DNA from: CANLBN01 sp047638515
GTDB lineage: Bacteria; Pseudomonadota; Gammaproteobacteria; Pseudomonadales; Cellvibrionaceae
Reading direction: 5' to 3'
Length of the DNA stretch: 31,223 nucleotides
Assembly (NCBI GenBank): GCA_047638515.1
Contig: JBLIME010000005.1
Span: forward strand, 1-31,223
The notes below the pieces were generated by a model. It searched no databases. It was not told the origin of the DNA and worked only from the letters and a program-made list of their open reading frames with translations. The position numbers and the translations under genes were made by a program. Of this stretch, positions 1 through 9,266 are shown piece after piece; the stretch's first letter is position 1, and the number at the start of each line of letters is the position of its first letter.

Positions 1-18
1 TGATCGACTCAAAAGACA

Positions 19-2700
19 TTATTTGTCAACTGCTAAGCTTTTACTAACAACCTCATAAACATCTTTCGATAGGTCATCAATGGCTAAAACATTTTCAAGC
101 GCTTGCTTCATTAGATGCTGCTGCGTCGGCGCATATTTTTTCCAGCGAGTGAGCGGTGCTAATAAACGTGCGGCTATCTGCGGATTCATTTTATTTAAGG
201 TAATAATTTGCTGTGTCAAAAATTCATAACCAGCACCTGAAGGTTGATGAAAGCTTACCGAGTTTTGACAAAATACACCAATTAACGAACGTACTTTATT
301 TGGGTTTTTGATGGAGAAGCTTGGATGTTGCATCAGTGTCTTAACGGTTTCGAGCGAATCGACATGGGGCACAGATGCCTGCACAGACAGCCACTGGTTG
401 ACGACAAGCGCTTCATCCTTCCACTTATTAAAAAATTCAAGCAGCACTCTTGCTTTATCCACCTTTAGCAACTCAAAATCGCTGTGAACTAAAGCTCGAA
501 ATGCCACCATAGTATCAGTCATATTATCCGATGAATCGCATTGCTTGATGCAGACGCGATGAACTTCTTTATCATCTAACAGCATCAAGTACCCAAGTGC
601 AGTATTTTTTAAACTACGTCTTGCAATACTTTCTGCCGAGGGACTATAGACTGAGTCATTTGATAACTGCTTATAAATTGCCAACAGTTCATCTTTTAGA
701 GCGATAGCAATACTTAAACGCAATTTATCTCGCGCGAAGTGAATGGCTTCAACATCTATAATCTCTGAAATCTCTGCAAGATAAGCTTCTGAAGGCAAAG
801 CTAACATCAGAGCGACCATACTTTTATCTAAGGATTCATCGGTAACGATAGCTCTGAGGCCAACAGCAAGACGGTTATCGGGAATTGTCTTTTCTTGCTT
901 ATTAAAAGCAAGCATTAGCTCTTGAATAATAGACACCGCTAATTGCTGCGCCGCATCCCAACGATTAAAACCGTCGTCATCCGAGCGAATAAGCTGAAGA
1001 TAGTCTTCACGGGTGTAATTTGAAACTATCTTTACAGGTGCCGAGAAGTTTCTCAGCAAAGAGGGGACTGGCTTCTCGTAGACATTATTAAAACGATAGG
1101 TTTTTTGTTTTTCGTCTAGCTCAATTAGCCAATGAGTGTTGTTCGCTTGCTCAGCCAGTGAGTGATTTTCTGGGTGCAGTGCTAGACACCCGGCCTCGCC
1201 GACTAACCCCATTGCAATAGGAATAAGATGTGGTTTTTTATTTCGACCTCTAGACTCTGGAGTATCGGGCAGCTTTTGTGAAAAGGTAAGTTCGTAGGTG
1301 TAATTTTCGGCGTCGTAATGATCTTGCACAACTAATGTGGGCGTACCTGCTTGTGTGTACCAATATTTAAATTGAGTCAAGTCTCTGCCAGAGACACTCT
1401 CCATTGCATCAACAAACTCGTTGATTGTAACCGCTTGACCATCGTGACGGGAAAAATATAAATCTGAGCCCTCTCGAAACTTTTCTTCACCCAGCAGCGA
1501 GTGAATCATTCTTACTATTTCTGAGCCTTTTTCGTAAATCGTTAAGGTGTAAAAATTTGAAATTTCAATAAAAGACGATGGTTGCACGGGATGAGCCATA
1601 GGGCCCGCATCCTCGGCAAACTGAGCGGTGCGTAAAAAACTAACATTCTCAATGCGCTTTACGGTTGCCGAACCCATATCGGCAGAAAAATTTTGATCGC
1701 GAAAAACCGTAAAACCCTCTTTTAGTGACAATTGAAACCAATCTCTACAAGTGACGCGGTTGCCCGACCAGTTGTGAAAATATTCATGTGCCACTACCCC
1801 TTCAACACGCTGAAAAGCTGCGTCTGTCGTGGTTTGTTGATTTGCCAACACACACGATGTGTTAAAAATATTTAAGCCTTTATTCTCCATCGCACCCATA
1901 TTGAAATCATCAACGGCCACAATCATAAAAATGTCTAAATCATATTCCCGACCATAAACTTGCTCGTCCCAATGCATAGCTAGCTTTAATGATTGCATTG
2001 CGTAATCGCATTTGTCTAAATCTTTCTCTTCGACAAATATGCGCAGGGTAACCTTACGCTCAGATAAAGTTATAAATTCGTCTTCGACAAATTGTAAATT
2101 ACCGGCGACAAGAGCAAACAGATAGGCAGGTTTTTTAAAAGGATCTTCCCAAGTTGCACAGTGACGCATTTCGCCACTGGGTAACTCAATCGTGCTCTCA
2201 TCGATTAAGTTACCGTTCGATAACAGAACAGGATATTTAGTTTTGTCCGCAATAATAGTCGTTGTAAAAACACTCATCACGTCGGGACGATCTAGATAGT
2301 ACGTAATTTTCCGAAAACCCTCTGCCTCACATTGAGTGCAATACAATCCACTGGATTTATACAGACCTTCTAAGGACGTATTTTCTTGAGGTTTGATAGT
2401 GGTCACACACTCCAACACGCATTCGTTGGGGACACTAATTGTTAAGGTCTCATCTGTCTGCGTATAGTTATTCTTGTCTATTAGCTGACCATCAATATGT
2501 ATCGACAATAAATCGAGTTCTTGGCCCATCAATACTAACGAATTTTTGGTGGTCGAAGCGGGGTTCCGTTTTAAATTGAGTGTTGCGGTGACCGTTGTTA
2601 TATTCTCCTCTATCGCAAAGATGAGGTCTGTTTTCTCGATGAGGAAATCAGGCACTTGATAGTCTGTTAAATTAATCGCTTTTGGTTGCGCATCTTTCAT
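19..2700 (-). CDS. pepN: Aminopeptidase N (M1 zinc metallopeptidase)
   Basis: Complete 893-residue protein, the usual length for proteobacterial PepN. It is a cytoplasmic M1-family peptidase that removes N-terminal residues from peptides during protein turnover. The substrate-recognition motif GAMEN lies at residues 269-273. The zinc site HEYFH (305-309) is followed by the third ligand in LKEGF (E328), giving the standard HExxH-x18-E spacing. The N-terminal beta domain and long helical C-terminal domain fit the E. coli PepN layout. The ATG start at 2700 has no strong ribosome binding site, but the N-terminus aligns with the family beginning. The gene follows the DUF1315 gene on the same strand with a 40-nt gap, an arrangement seen in other gammaproteobacteria. 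Identification is secure. Confidence 0.97.
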   Translation of the reverse strand: MKDAQPKAINLTDYQVPDFLIEKTDLIFAIEENITTVTATLNLKRNPASTTKNSLVLMGQELDLLSIHIDGQLIDKNNYTQTDETLTISVPNECVLECVTTIKPQENTSLEGLYKSSGLYCTQCEAEGFRKITYYLDRPDVMSVFTTTIIADKTKYPVLLSNGNLIDESTIELPSGEMRHCATWEDPFKKPAYLFALVAGNLQFVEDEFITLSERKVTLRIFVEEKDLDKCDYAMQSLKLAMHWDEQVYGREYDLDIFMIVAVDDFNMGAMENKGLNIFNTSCVLANQQTTTDAAFQRVEGVVAHEYFHNWSGNRVTCRDWFQLSLKEGFTVFRDQNFSADMGSATVKRIENVSFLRTAQFAEDAGPMAHPVQPSSFIEISNFYTLTIYEKGSEIVRMIHSLLGEEKFREGSDLYFSRHDGQAVTINEFVDAMESVSGRDLTQFKYWYTQAGTPTLVVQDHYDAENYTYELTFSQKLPDTPESRGRNKKPHLIPIAMGLVGEAGCLALHPENHSLAEQANNTHWLIELDEKQKTYRFNNVYEKPVPSLLRNFSAPVKIVSNYTREDYLQLIRSDDDGFNRWDAAQQLAVSIIQELMLAFNKQEKTIPDNRLAVGLRAIVTDESLDKSMVALMLALPSEAYLAEISEIIDVEAIHFARDKLRLSIAIALKDELLAIYKQLSNDSVYSPSAESIARRSLKNTALGYLMLLDDKEVHRVCIKQCDSSDNMTDTMVAFRALVHSDFELLKVDKARVLLEFFNKWKDEALVVNQWLSVQASVPHVDSLETVKTLMQHPSFSIKNPNKVRSLIGVFCQNSVSFHQPSGAGYEFLTQQIITLNKMNPQIAARLLAPLTRWKKYAPTQQHLMKQALENVLAIDDLSKDVYEVVSKSLAVDK

Positions 2701-2740
2701 AATTTTAGCCGCTAAATTTAATTACTGAATATTGGTCGTA

Positions 2741-3031
2741 CTATTTAAAGGTCAGAGGCTGTGCCTCGTCGTCAATAGTCTTATCACCCACAACTATCTC
2801 GCCATTGATACTACCACAGTGACTATGCTTTTTAGGCGGGATATAGCCGGTGCGATTTTCTGGCAACATGTTGCTTTCTTCGAAGGCTATGATCGCCTGC
2901 AAACAGTTTGCGCTCTGCTCTTTTGAAATTTTCTCTCCCGTTGGCCATTTACCTAGTTCTACAACGCGCTTTAGTTGTTTGTAAATATCGGGGGTTATAT
3001 TGCTTAATAAATCAGAGACATTATCGAACAT
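2741..3031 (-). CDS. yeaC: YeaC-like DUF1315 family protein
   Basis: 96-residue protein of the DUF1315 family. The segment LSNITPDIYKQLKRVVELGK followed by WPTGEKISKEQSANCLQAII closely follows the E. coli YeaC pattern (MTPEVYQRL, ELGKWPDG, ENCLQ). No biochemical function is established for the family. The start is supported by an AAAGG ribosome binding site seven bases upstream of the ATG. It sits between the rhomboid and pepN genes, all read leftwards, so it may be co-transcribed with both. The C-terminal third is polar and probably flexible. Confidence 0.88.
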   Translation of the reverse strand: MFDNVSDLLSNITPDIYKQLKRVVELGKWPTGEKISKEQSANCLQAIIAFEESNMLPENRTGYIPPKKHSHCGSINGEIVVGDKTIDDEAQPLTFK

Positions 3032-3071
3032 ACTTAGACCTTTCTAGTTTTTTATCTACATTTTTTCTATT

Positions 3072-4025
3072 TTAATCGTCACGTTTAGCATTGCAATCAT
3101 CACTGGTTAATTGCTTGTCAATGAAAACCATGAATCCGCCAAAGATGGCACCCGCTAACAGACCCGATACATGCGCCGCGTTAGCAATACTGCCTTCAAT
3201 AAACACATCGATCACACCGAAAACACCCAGCAGTAACCATACAATAAAGAAAACGATCGTGGCTTTGTTGAACTGTAGTACAGGGTGCTTAATAAACTCT
3301 TGGTAAACTGCAACGTAGCCAATTACACCATAGACCACACCTGACAAACCGCCAAAAATTGAGTTATTCATAACGCTATATTGGCTCATGTTACTAACTA
3401 CGCTAGCTAGAAGAATAAAGCCCAAATAGTGCAGCGAGCCTTTAGCTAACTCGATGCGGCGGCCCACTTCCCATAATATAAGAGCATTAAATAAAACGTG
3501 TAAAAAACCAAAATGTAAGAATGTAGGTGTGACAAAACGCCAGTATTCGCCCGCTGCCAAACCCTCTGACAAAGACACAAAGTAGTTTTCAGAGAGTCCT
3601 TGGAACAAGAAGGGTTCGGCAAAGGACAATTGTTGGCGGTCAGCACTAATTAAAGCGGTCCCGATGAGTCCCAGCAGAATTAGACCAAGAGTGACCGGTA
3701 ACAACTTTGCAAAGTGTAATCCTACCGCAAGCTTATAGTACTTGCGCTCAGAAACTTTAAGTTCAAGCTCTGTCGAGCCGATACTAGGTGTGGCGTATGC
3801 CGGCAAGCTTGGCTCTTGTTCAAGCAGTAGCTTACCTGCGACCCATTGAGCACTGAGCTCGGCGGTGGCTAGTAGCTTTTCTTGTTCAGCAATCCACAGT
3901 TGCTGTTCGCCGCGCTCCTCGGTCACCCGGGAGCTAATATTAAGATTGCTTAGATGCTCTAAAAGCGGCTTTAAGTTTGTTGTTAGCGGAAAACGAATAA
4001 CGCGATACCAAGTCAACACTATCAT
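3072..4025 (-). CDS. glpG: Rhomboid family intramembrane serine protease (GlpG-like)
   Basis: 317-residue inner-membrane protease. Residues 1-95 form a soluble N-terminal domain like that of GlpG (residues 7-20 fit its first strand). After that comes a six-helix rhomboid core. The catalytic serine is in GGLSG (S228) and the partner histidine in NAAHVSG (H285). The conserved HFGFLHVLFN segment (H171, H176, N180) supplies the oxyanion-hole residues. Rhomboids cut transmembrane segments of other membrane proteins; the substrate here is unknown. The chosen ATG has an AGAGGA sequence 13 bases upstream, rather far, so a slightly later start is possible. It lies 8 nt after the metallophosphoesterase gene and is probably co-transcribed with it. 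Confidence 0.92.
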   Translation of the reverse strand: MIVLTWYRVIRFPLTTNLKPLLEHLSNLNISSRVTEERGEQQLWIAEQEKLLATAELSAQWVAGKLLLEQEPSLPAYATPSIGSTELELKVSERKYYKLAVGLHFAKLLPVTLGLILLGLIGTALISADRQQLSFAEPFLFQGLSENYFVSLSEGLAAGEYWRFVTPTFLHFGFLHVLFNALILWEVGRRIELAKGSLHYLGFILLASVVSNMSQYSVMNNSIFGGLSGVVYGVIGYVAVYQEFIKHPVLQFNKATIVFFIVWLLLGVFGVIDVFIEGSIANAAHVSGLLAGAIFGGFMVFIDKQLTSDDCNAKRDD

Positions 4026-4033
4026 AAATTATG

Positions 4034-5029
4034 CTATATCCTCTGTGAATCTTCATCACTAGTCGGGTCTACGTAAAGCCATACAAAGTTATCGGAATCT
4101 AAGGCTTTACCCTTGTCTGCTTTATCGTAACGATAGGCGACTAGGCGCCCATATTTAACGGCACTGTAGTCTAAACAACAAATATTAGGGCGCACTGGCA
4201 TAGGCTTTCCTTGAAGCCAATAATGCCCAAAAAAAATAGGCTTAGCGTTCGCGGGGTAATCGAGAATTTTTGAGCGCTCTTTTTTACTCAGCTCACGGTG
4301 GTTTAACGTTTCCGGCAAGGGATCGGGTTGAAAGACAACATCGCCATAGGTTTTTGGTGATGACGCCCAGAATTTAGTTCTAAAAAATCGCCTCTCAAGG
4401 CCATCTCGACTTTTAATTATTTGATCATCAGGTAATTTAAGACTGGTCCCACGCATTAAACGATCGAGGACGCGCCCTTCAAAACTGTTCAAATCAGTAG
4501 AGGTCTCTATAATCTCTGGGGACACACAATTGGTATTAAATCGAGCTTGATATGCTTTAACATAAGCATCGTCCCAACATGCATGGACCACTCTAAAATG
4601 ATCATTCTCAATGTATAAAGGAAGCTGCCCGAACCATTCAATATATTGTTTAAGTTCATCGGGATAGTTAGCAAACTGCTCAAAGGTCTCGGCCACAAAG
4701 CGCGTGTGATGTGGGGAGTGTGCCCGTAGATATTCGTTATTATTTTCACGATTATCTGGCACTGCGAAGCAGTAAACATTGTATTCATGATTGCCCATGA
4801 CTATTTGGGCATGGTTGTGCGTCACCATGTCATAGACGACACCTAAGGCTTGGCGAATATGTGGTCCGCGATCGACGATATCACCGACAAAAATAACTTG
4901 CCGTTTGGGGTGCTGATAGACACCCGCTTTTTTTTGATAACCCATGATCTCGAGCAACCTGATCAAAGTGCCGCCACAACCATGGACGTCGCCAATTAAG
5001 TCATAACCTTCATATTGTTGCTGATTCAC
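4034..5029 (-). CDS. PPP-type calcineurin-like metallophosphoesterase
   Basis: 331-residue protein with the PPP-superfamily metal motifs near its N-terminus: GDVHGCGG, GDIVDRGP and GNHEYN. A later histidine in RVVHACW and a C-terminal FFGHYWL complete a likely two-metal site. Related bacterial proteins act as diadenosine tetraphosphatases (PrpE or ApaH type) or as protein phosphatases, and the sequence does not decide between them. The frame opens with GTG at 5029. No better in-frame ATG exists, and the ribosome binding site is weak (GGGTG overlaps the start). Genes on both sides run in the same direction, nadK upstream and the rhomboid gene downstream. Confidence 0.85.
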   Translation of the reverse strand: MNQQQYEGYDLIGDVHGCGGTLIRLLEIMGYQKKAGVYQHPKRQVIFVGDIVDRGPHIRQALGVVYDMVTHNHAQIVMGNHEYNVYCFAVPDNRENNNEYLRAHSPHHTRFVAETFEQFANYPDELKQYIEWFGQLPLYIENDHFRVVHACWDDAYVKAYQARFNTNCVSPEIIETSTDLNSFEGRVLDRLMRGTSLKLPDDQIIKSRDGLERRFFRTKFWASSPKTYGDVVFQPDPLPETLNHRELSKKERSKILDYPANAKPIFFGHYWLQGKPMPVRPNICCLDYSAVKYGRLVAYRYDKADKGKALDSDNFVWLYVDPTSDEDSQRI

Positions 5030-5068
5030 CCGACTGCATGCCCTCTGTTGATAAAAATTAACTGCATT

Positions 5069-5998
5069 CTATTTCTTGCCAAGGGTAAGATGTTGACCCC
5101 AACCAAGCTTTTTACGACAGGTATCATAATAGTTGTGGTCCGAAGGGTGAATTAATTTTAAGCGTGTGGGCTTTTTCTTGATATGGATTTCATCACCGGC
5201 TCTTATTAAATCGGCGTCTTGTCCATCACAGGTCACGTTGAGTGACTCTGACATTCGTTGACCGATGAGTAATTTTATTTGGCTATCACCACTCACAACA
5301 ATCGGGCGACTACTGAGGCTATGTGGATTTAGGGGTACCAACACGATCGCATCCATACTTGGGTACATAAGTGGGCCACCACCACTCAAGGCATAAGCGG
5401 TAGAGCCCGTTGGAGTCGACACAATGAGGCCATCAGAGGACTGACTGTAAACAAACTGTCCATCGATATATAATTCAAAATCGATCATGCGTATATGTCG
5501 ACCTGGGTACAAAACAACATCGTTAAGAGCATCGCCAACGGCTATCTGTTCATTATCTCGAATAATTGTCATGTCTAACAAAAAGCGCGATTCGGTAATA
5601 TAATTGCCGGCAAATACATCGATAATTTTTTTCTCGACTTCATTGGGCATGATATCTGTTAAAAAACCTAGACGACCTCGGTTAACACCAAGCACCGGCA
5701 CACTGTGGGCGACCATAGATCGAGCGGCACCTAACATACTACCGTCGCCGCCGATGACAATAGCTAAGTCGCAATGTTGAGCAATAAAATCTTCGTTGCC
5801 TTGAGATGCATCAGGGGTGCCCAGTAGGTCCGCTAAAACCTCTAACAAAACAATGTTGACACCAAGCTTATCTAGGCACTTTATCAGCCTCTGAGCAGTT
5901 GTTTTTGTTTGATCAGAGTGGATTCTGCCTATAAGGCCAACCGACTTGAATTTAGTTGTAGTCGCTGCCGATACTAGCTTTTCTGTCGCTGTGGTCAT
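5069..5998 (-). CDS. nadK: NAD kinase
   Basis: 309-residue cytoplasmic enzyme that phosphorylates NAD to NADP. The catalytic GGDGS motif is at 83-87, followed by NRGRLGFLTDI (106-116) and the glycine-rich STPTGSTAYALSGGGP (194-209). The usual Asn-Glu of the ALNE motif reads Asn-Asp here (N159, D160), a conservative change. The first 18 residues extend beyond the usual E. coli start, so a later start cannot be excluded. The gene is transcribed divergently from the DUF1853 gene, with 86 nt between them that must hold both promoters. Confidence 0.96.
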   Translation of the reverse strand: MTTATEKLVSAATTTKFKSVGLIGRIHSDQTKTTAQRLIKCLDKLGVNIVLLEVLADLLGTPDASQGNEDFIAQHCDLAIVIGGDGSMLGAARSMVAHSVPVLGVNRGRLGFLTDIMPNEVEKKIIDVFAGNYITESRFLLDMTIIRDNEQIAVGDALNDVVLYPGRHIRMIDFELYIDGQFVYSQSSDGLIVSTPTGSTAYALSGGGPLMYPSMDAIVLVPLNPHSLSSRPIVVSGDSQIKLLIGQRMSESLNVTCDGQDADLIRAGDEIHIKKKPTRLKLIHPSDHNYYDTCRKKLGWGQHLTLGKK

Positions 5999-6084
5999 AA
6001 GCTACCGAGTAAATTAAAATTGAGTTGTATGATAACATGATCGAAACTTCAACTACTTGCTAAATCATCATTTCGACACTATAC

Positions 6085-7134
6085 ATGCCCACTGAATCTA
6101 GAGTCACATTAGCACCTGAGTTTCTTGCACTAAGCTGTCGTCCCTTGAGAGATCTGGCTTGGGCTCTTCTGTGTTCCAGCCTTTTTGTGCCAATACCAAA
6201 TTTACCTGCCGAGTGGTTTAATCGTGACTATATCGATGAGTTTGAAACACAGGATTTTTTGCTGTGGCTACAGATGATCGATAAGAACCCGACATCGCTT
6301 AATACGCATCTAGCAGAACAACGGTCAACTCGATTAGGTATTTATTACGAGCAACTACTGAGTTTTTATTTTGCATATTACGAAATAAATGGAGTGCGAC
6401 GCTTCGATTTATTAGCAAAAAACTATCAAGTCAATGAAGACAAGCGCACACTCGGCGAATTTGATTTTATTGTTTTTGACCGATACACGCAGTGCATTAA
6501 ACATGTGGAAGTCGCGGTTAAGTTTTACTTAGGTCATGAAGATTATAATAACGCTTCACAAGAGCCTATAAAAAAAAATCAACCTTTACACAATTGGCAT
6601 AATTGGGTCGGTCCCAACTTTCGCGATACGCTTGCTATCAAAATGCGGCATCTACAAGAACATCAACTGCAATTAGGAAAATCGGCTGCAGGGACGCAAG
6701 CATTGACAGACTTAATGGTTAGTAAAGGCTACAAAAATATTAGCGGTCAAAACATTAGCTGCCGACTTCATATTTCAGGACGATTTTTTGCCCCAAAAAT
6801 TACCACCATAGAGTTACCTAATTACTGCGCACACGAGGTGACCAATTTTTGGTGGTATCGCACTGACACTTTAAAAGCCCTTAATAGTGCAGAAGCCATT
6901 CAATACTGTCTATTGCCAAAACAGTACTGGTTAAGTGAGCTAACATTAAACGATATAGAAAAAGGAGATCTACAAATATTTACAAAGGAATCGATGCTAA
7001 AATTTCTAGCAACTGAGCAATTTGAGAACGAGTGGCACTTCGCTATGTTAGCTATGCATAAACGAGCCGAACATCGAGTCGACAGCGGATTGCCGTTATC
7101 CATCGAGCTTGGGCGTTTTTTTATTATTAATTAG
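6085..7134 (+). CDS. DUF1853 family protein
   Basis: 349-residue protein matching the DUF1853 family. The recognisable core is RLGIYYEQLL (83-92), TLGEFDFIV (122-130) and HVEVAVKFYLG (140-150). The function of the family is not established. The acidic residues E89, D127 and E142 and the lysine K146 recall a PD-(D/E)XK nuclease core, although the E-to-K spacing is one residue longer than usual, so this is only a suggestion. No clear ribosome binding site precedes the ATG. The stop overlaps the stop of the convergent cNMP/rhodanese gene by 8 bp. The gene is divergent from nadK. Confidence 0.8.
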   Translation: MPTESRVTLAPEFLALSCRPLRDLAWALLCSSLFVPIPNLPAEWFNRDYIDEFETQDFLLWLQMIDKNPTSLNTHLAEQRSTRLGIYYEQLLSFYFAYYEINGVRRFDLLAKNYQVNEDKRTLGEFDFIVFDRYTQCIKHVEVAVKFYLGHEDYNNASQEPIKKNQPLHNWHNWVGPNFRDTLAIKMRHLQEHQLQLGKSAAGTQALTDLMVSKGYKNISGQNISCRLHISGRFFAPKITTIELPNYCAHEVTNFWWYRTDTLKALNSAEAIQYCLLPKQYWLSELTLNDIEKGDLQIFTKESMLKFLATEQFENEWHFAMLAMHKRAEHRVDSGLPLSIELGRFFIIN

Positions 7135-8233
7135 AGCTGTCGGCTAACTGATGAATAGCGTCAAATTCACTCACCAATAATCGCTTAACATCATCTTCAC
7201 TTATGTTTGCAAGCCCACCCTCTAACAAGCTCACACGATAACCTTTAGTTTTTAATAAAAGCGCTGCGGCCGTGCTGCGAGAGCCGGTATTGCAATAAAT
7301 TACGTAATGTTTTTTAACATCGAGTAAGCGAATTTTTAAACGTAATAAGACCAACGGAATATGTACTGCATCGATTATATGCTTGTAGTCATACTCTTCT
7401 TGGGAGCGCACATCTAAAAAAGCAACTCTTTGGTTCTTCAGAGTAGCTAAAGTCTCACAAGACACATGAGAGAAACTGGGTTCAGTTAATAATGCGGCGA
7501 AGTCATCTTTATGCAAACCGATTAAGACGCCATCGGTTAGCATGACAACGCTCGCATTGCCCAAGCTATCAGCAATTAATGCGTCTTCACCAAAACAACC
7601 ATTCGTTGAAATTTCGGCAACAGATACTTTAGCTTCACCCATTTTTGAGGCACGAGTGACCACTGCTCGTCCGGCTTTGATAAAGTAACAATAATCGCCA
7701 ACACTGCCTTGACTAATCATCACATCACCTGCCCTGACGTTTTTTGATATCATCTTTGAGAAGATAGACAATACCTTCAGGGGCGCAATTTTATAAAACA
7801 GGTGCGAGTTTAAAACTGTTAACATCCAGCTAGAGTCTTCATCATATTTGCGCTCATACGAAATATCGACTTCTAGATAGTCTGCAACTTGACTCCAAGT
7901 TAATAAGTTATCTAGTTTTTTAGCGTCAAAGCGAATCAACTCACAGTCGGTAATTGCATGTGCTTTGAACTCTTTAGTTTGAAATTGTACGATAGGCAGC
8001 CAGTGAAAGTCAGCAGTGATGATCCTTTGCTGACCACGTTGATGAGTCAATAGAACCTCGCCCGAAAGTAGGTAGTAAAGGCAAGACTTATCGTCTTCGC
8101 CGCCAAGTAGGATGTCGTCTTTACAAGCCGTAACTTCAACCGCCTCATCTAAAGCGGCAAGTAGATGATCTTCCCTCATCGTAGCCAAAGGGATTAAGCT
8201 TCGACACTGTCTCAACAAATGCTGCTTATCCAT
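7127..8233 (-). CDS. Cyclic-nucleotide-binding-domain and rhodanese fusion protein
   Basis: About 368 residues from the ATG at 8233; an in-frame GTG at 8257 would add eight residues. Residues 20-110 look like a degenerate cNMP-binding fold. Residues 140-255 form a clearer cNMP-binding domain with FGEDALI (214-220) at the phosphate-binding cassette, but without an obvious following Arg. Residues 265-345 form a rhodanese domain with active-site loop CNTGSRS (catalytic C314) and LDVRSQEEY near its start. It is probably a cytoplasmic sensor or sulfur-transfer protein whose rhodanese activity is gated by a ligand or by protein contact. The real ligand is unknown. The protein has no DNA-binding domain. 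Its 3' end overlaps the DUF1853 gene. Confidence 0.85.
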   Translation of the reverse strand: MDKQHLLRQCRSLIPLATMREDHLLAALDEAVEVTACKDDILLGGEDDKSCLYYLLSGEVLLTHQRGQQRIITADFHWLPIVQFQTKEFKAHAITDCELIRFDAKKLDNLLTWSQVADYLEVDISYERKYDEDSSWMLTVLNSHLFYKIAPLKVLSIFSKMISKNVRAGDVMISQGSVGDYCYFIKAGRAVVTRASKMGEAKVSVAEISTNGCFGEDALIADSLGNASVVMLTDGVLIGLHKDDFAALLTEPSFSHVSCETLATLKNQRVAFLDVRSQEEYDYKHIIDAVHIPLVLLRLKIRLLDVKKHYVIYCNTGSRSTAAALLLKTKGYRVSLLEGGLANISEDDVKRLLVSEFDAIHQLADSSN

Positions 8234-8324
8234 AAATATTATCCATTTCTTAGGCACTCACAGCCCTTATGCTGCACCTTTGCAACTGTGTAGAAGACAA
8301 TGGTTAGAGCCTGATTATAAACAT

Positions 8325-9266
8325 TTAATTTAAGTTAAAGCCTCTTCGACCCTGAAGACCACCGCTATGAATGGCTACAATATTGGTTATTTTTGACGAA
8401 ATAGAGGCGGATCTCGGCCAATGTTGTTGCATCGCCAACTCTTTAACCGCCCATAATAGCTTTGCGGTATAAACTGGATCTAGTTTAATATTATTTAACA
8501 ACTCTAACTCACCCATAAAAGCAAGTAACTCGGGGGTTACCCTAGCATACCCACCGTGATGATATTGATTGCATAACTGCCACTGCTCAGACCCCTGCAG
8601 ACCCAATAAAGATAACCAGTGTTCGACCTTAGCCGTCAATGTATCTTCGCCCTTAAGCACACTAATACCCAAGCACTTAGCACGCGGCGGCGACGCAGCA
8701 ATTAGCCCTGCAAAAGAAGAGCCGGTAGCCACTGCACAGCAAATCGTATACTCCGCGCTGGCAAATAGCCTAGACATTTGCGCCTCAACAGCTTTACCCA
8801 TCGCTAGACATCCACGAACACCTGCTAGATTCTCACCACCTTCGGGAATGAGGTACAAACTTTTATACTGTTTATTGAGCATAGGCAAGATTTCGCTAAT
8901 GTCTTTACGTCGATAAGCTATTTTTCCGAGAAAATATAATTTCATGCCAAAATTTTGAGCATCTTTTAAGGTGGGACTGAGTTCTGCGGACTCGTAACCA
9001 CGGACAATCCCCACAGTTTGTAAACCCAACTCTTGACCCATGGCTGCTAAAGCATAGAGGTGGTTTGAGTAGTTACCACCGAAAGAGACGATGGCATGGG
9101 CATTAAGTGCCACGGCATGTTTGAGGTTGTAATAAAGTTTATAGAATTTGTTGCCCGAGTAAAGTGGAGAAATCTGATCGTCACGATGAAGATATACATT
9201 CACTGAAAGTGCCTCTAATGCTGGCCACTTCAAGCGCTGGAGAGGGACCGCGTTTGCCGTAGTCAT
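8325..9266 (-). CDS. PLP-dependent ACC deaminase/D-cysteine desulfhydrase family enzyme
   Basis: 313-residue fold-type II PLP enzyme. The Schiff-base lysine lies in SGNKFYKL (K40), the cofactor-contacting loop is SFGGNYSNHL (61-70), and the C-terminus has IHSGGLQGRRG. This pattern is shared by 1-aminocyclopropane-1-carboxylate deaminase, D-cysteine desulfhydrase (DcyD) and 1-L-cysteate sulfo-lyase (CuyA). The sequence alone does not decide the substrate. Given the organosulfur block elsewhere in the window, D-cysteine or L-cysteate is plausible, but this is inference. The ATG lacks a visible ribosome binding site. Nothing recognisable lies upstream for almost 1.9 kb. Confidence 0.85.
   Translation of the reverse strand: MTTANAVPLQRLKWPALEALSVNVYLHRDDQISPLYSGNKFYKLYYNLKHAVALNAHAIVSFGGNYSNHLYALAAMGQELGLQTVGIVRGYESAELSPTLKDAQNFGMKLYFLGKIAYRRKDISEILPMLNKQYKSLYLIPEGGENLAGVRGCLAMGKAVEAQMSRLFASAEYTICCAVATGSSFAGLIAASPPRAKCLGISVLKGEDTLTAKVEHWLSLLGLQGSEQWQLCNQYHHGGYARVTPELLAFMGELELLNNIKLDPVYTAKLLWAVKELAMQQHWPRSASISSKITNIVAIHSGGLQGRRGFNLN

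Noticed and set aside
8569..8916. 115-codon plus-strand open frame
   Set aside because: It is antisense to the well-supported PLP enzyme gene, has no family resemblance, and its composition is that of a shadow frame.
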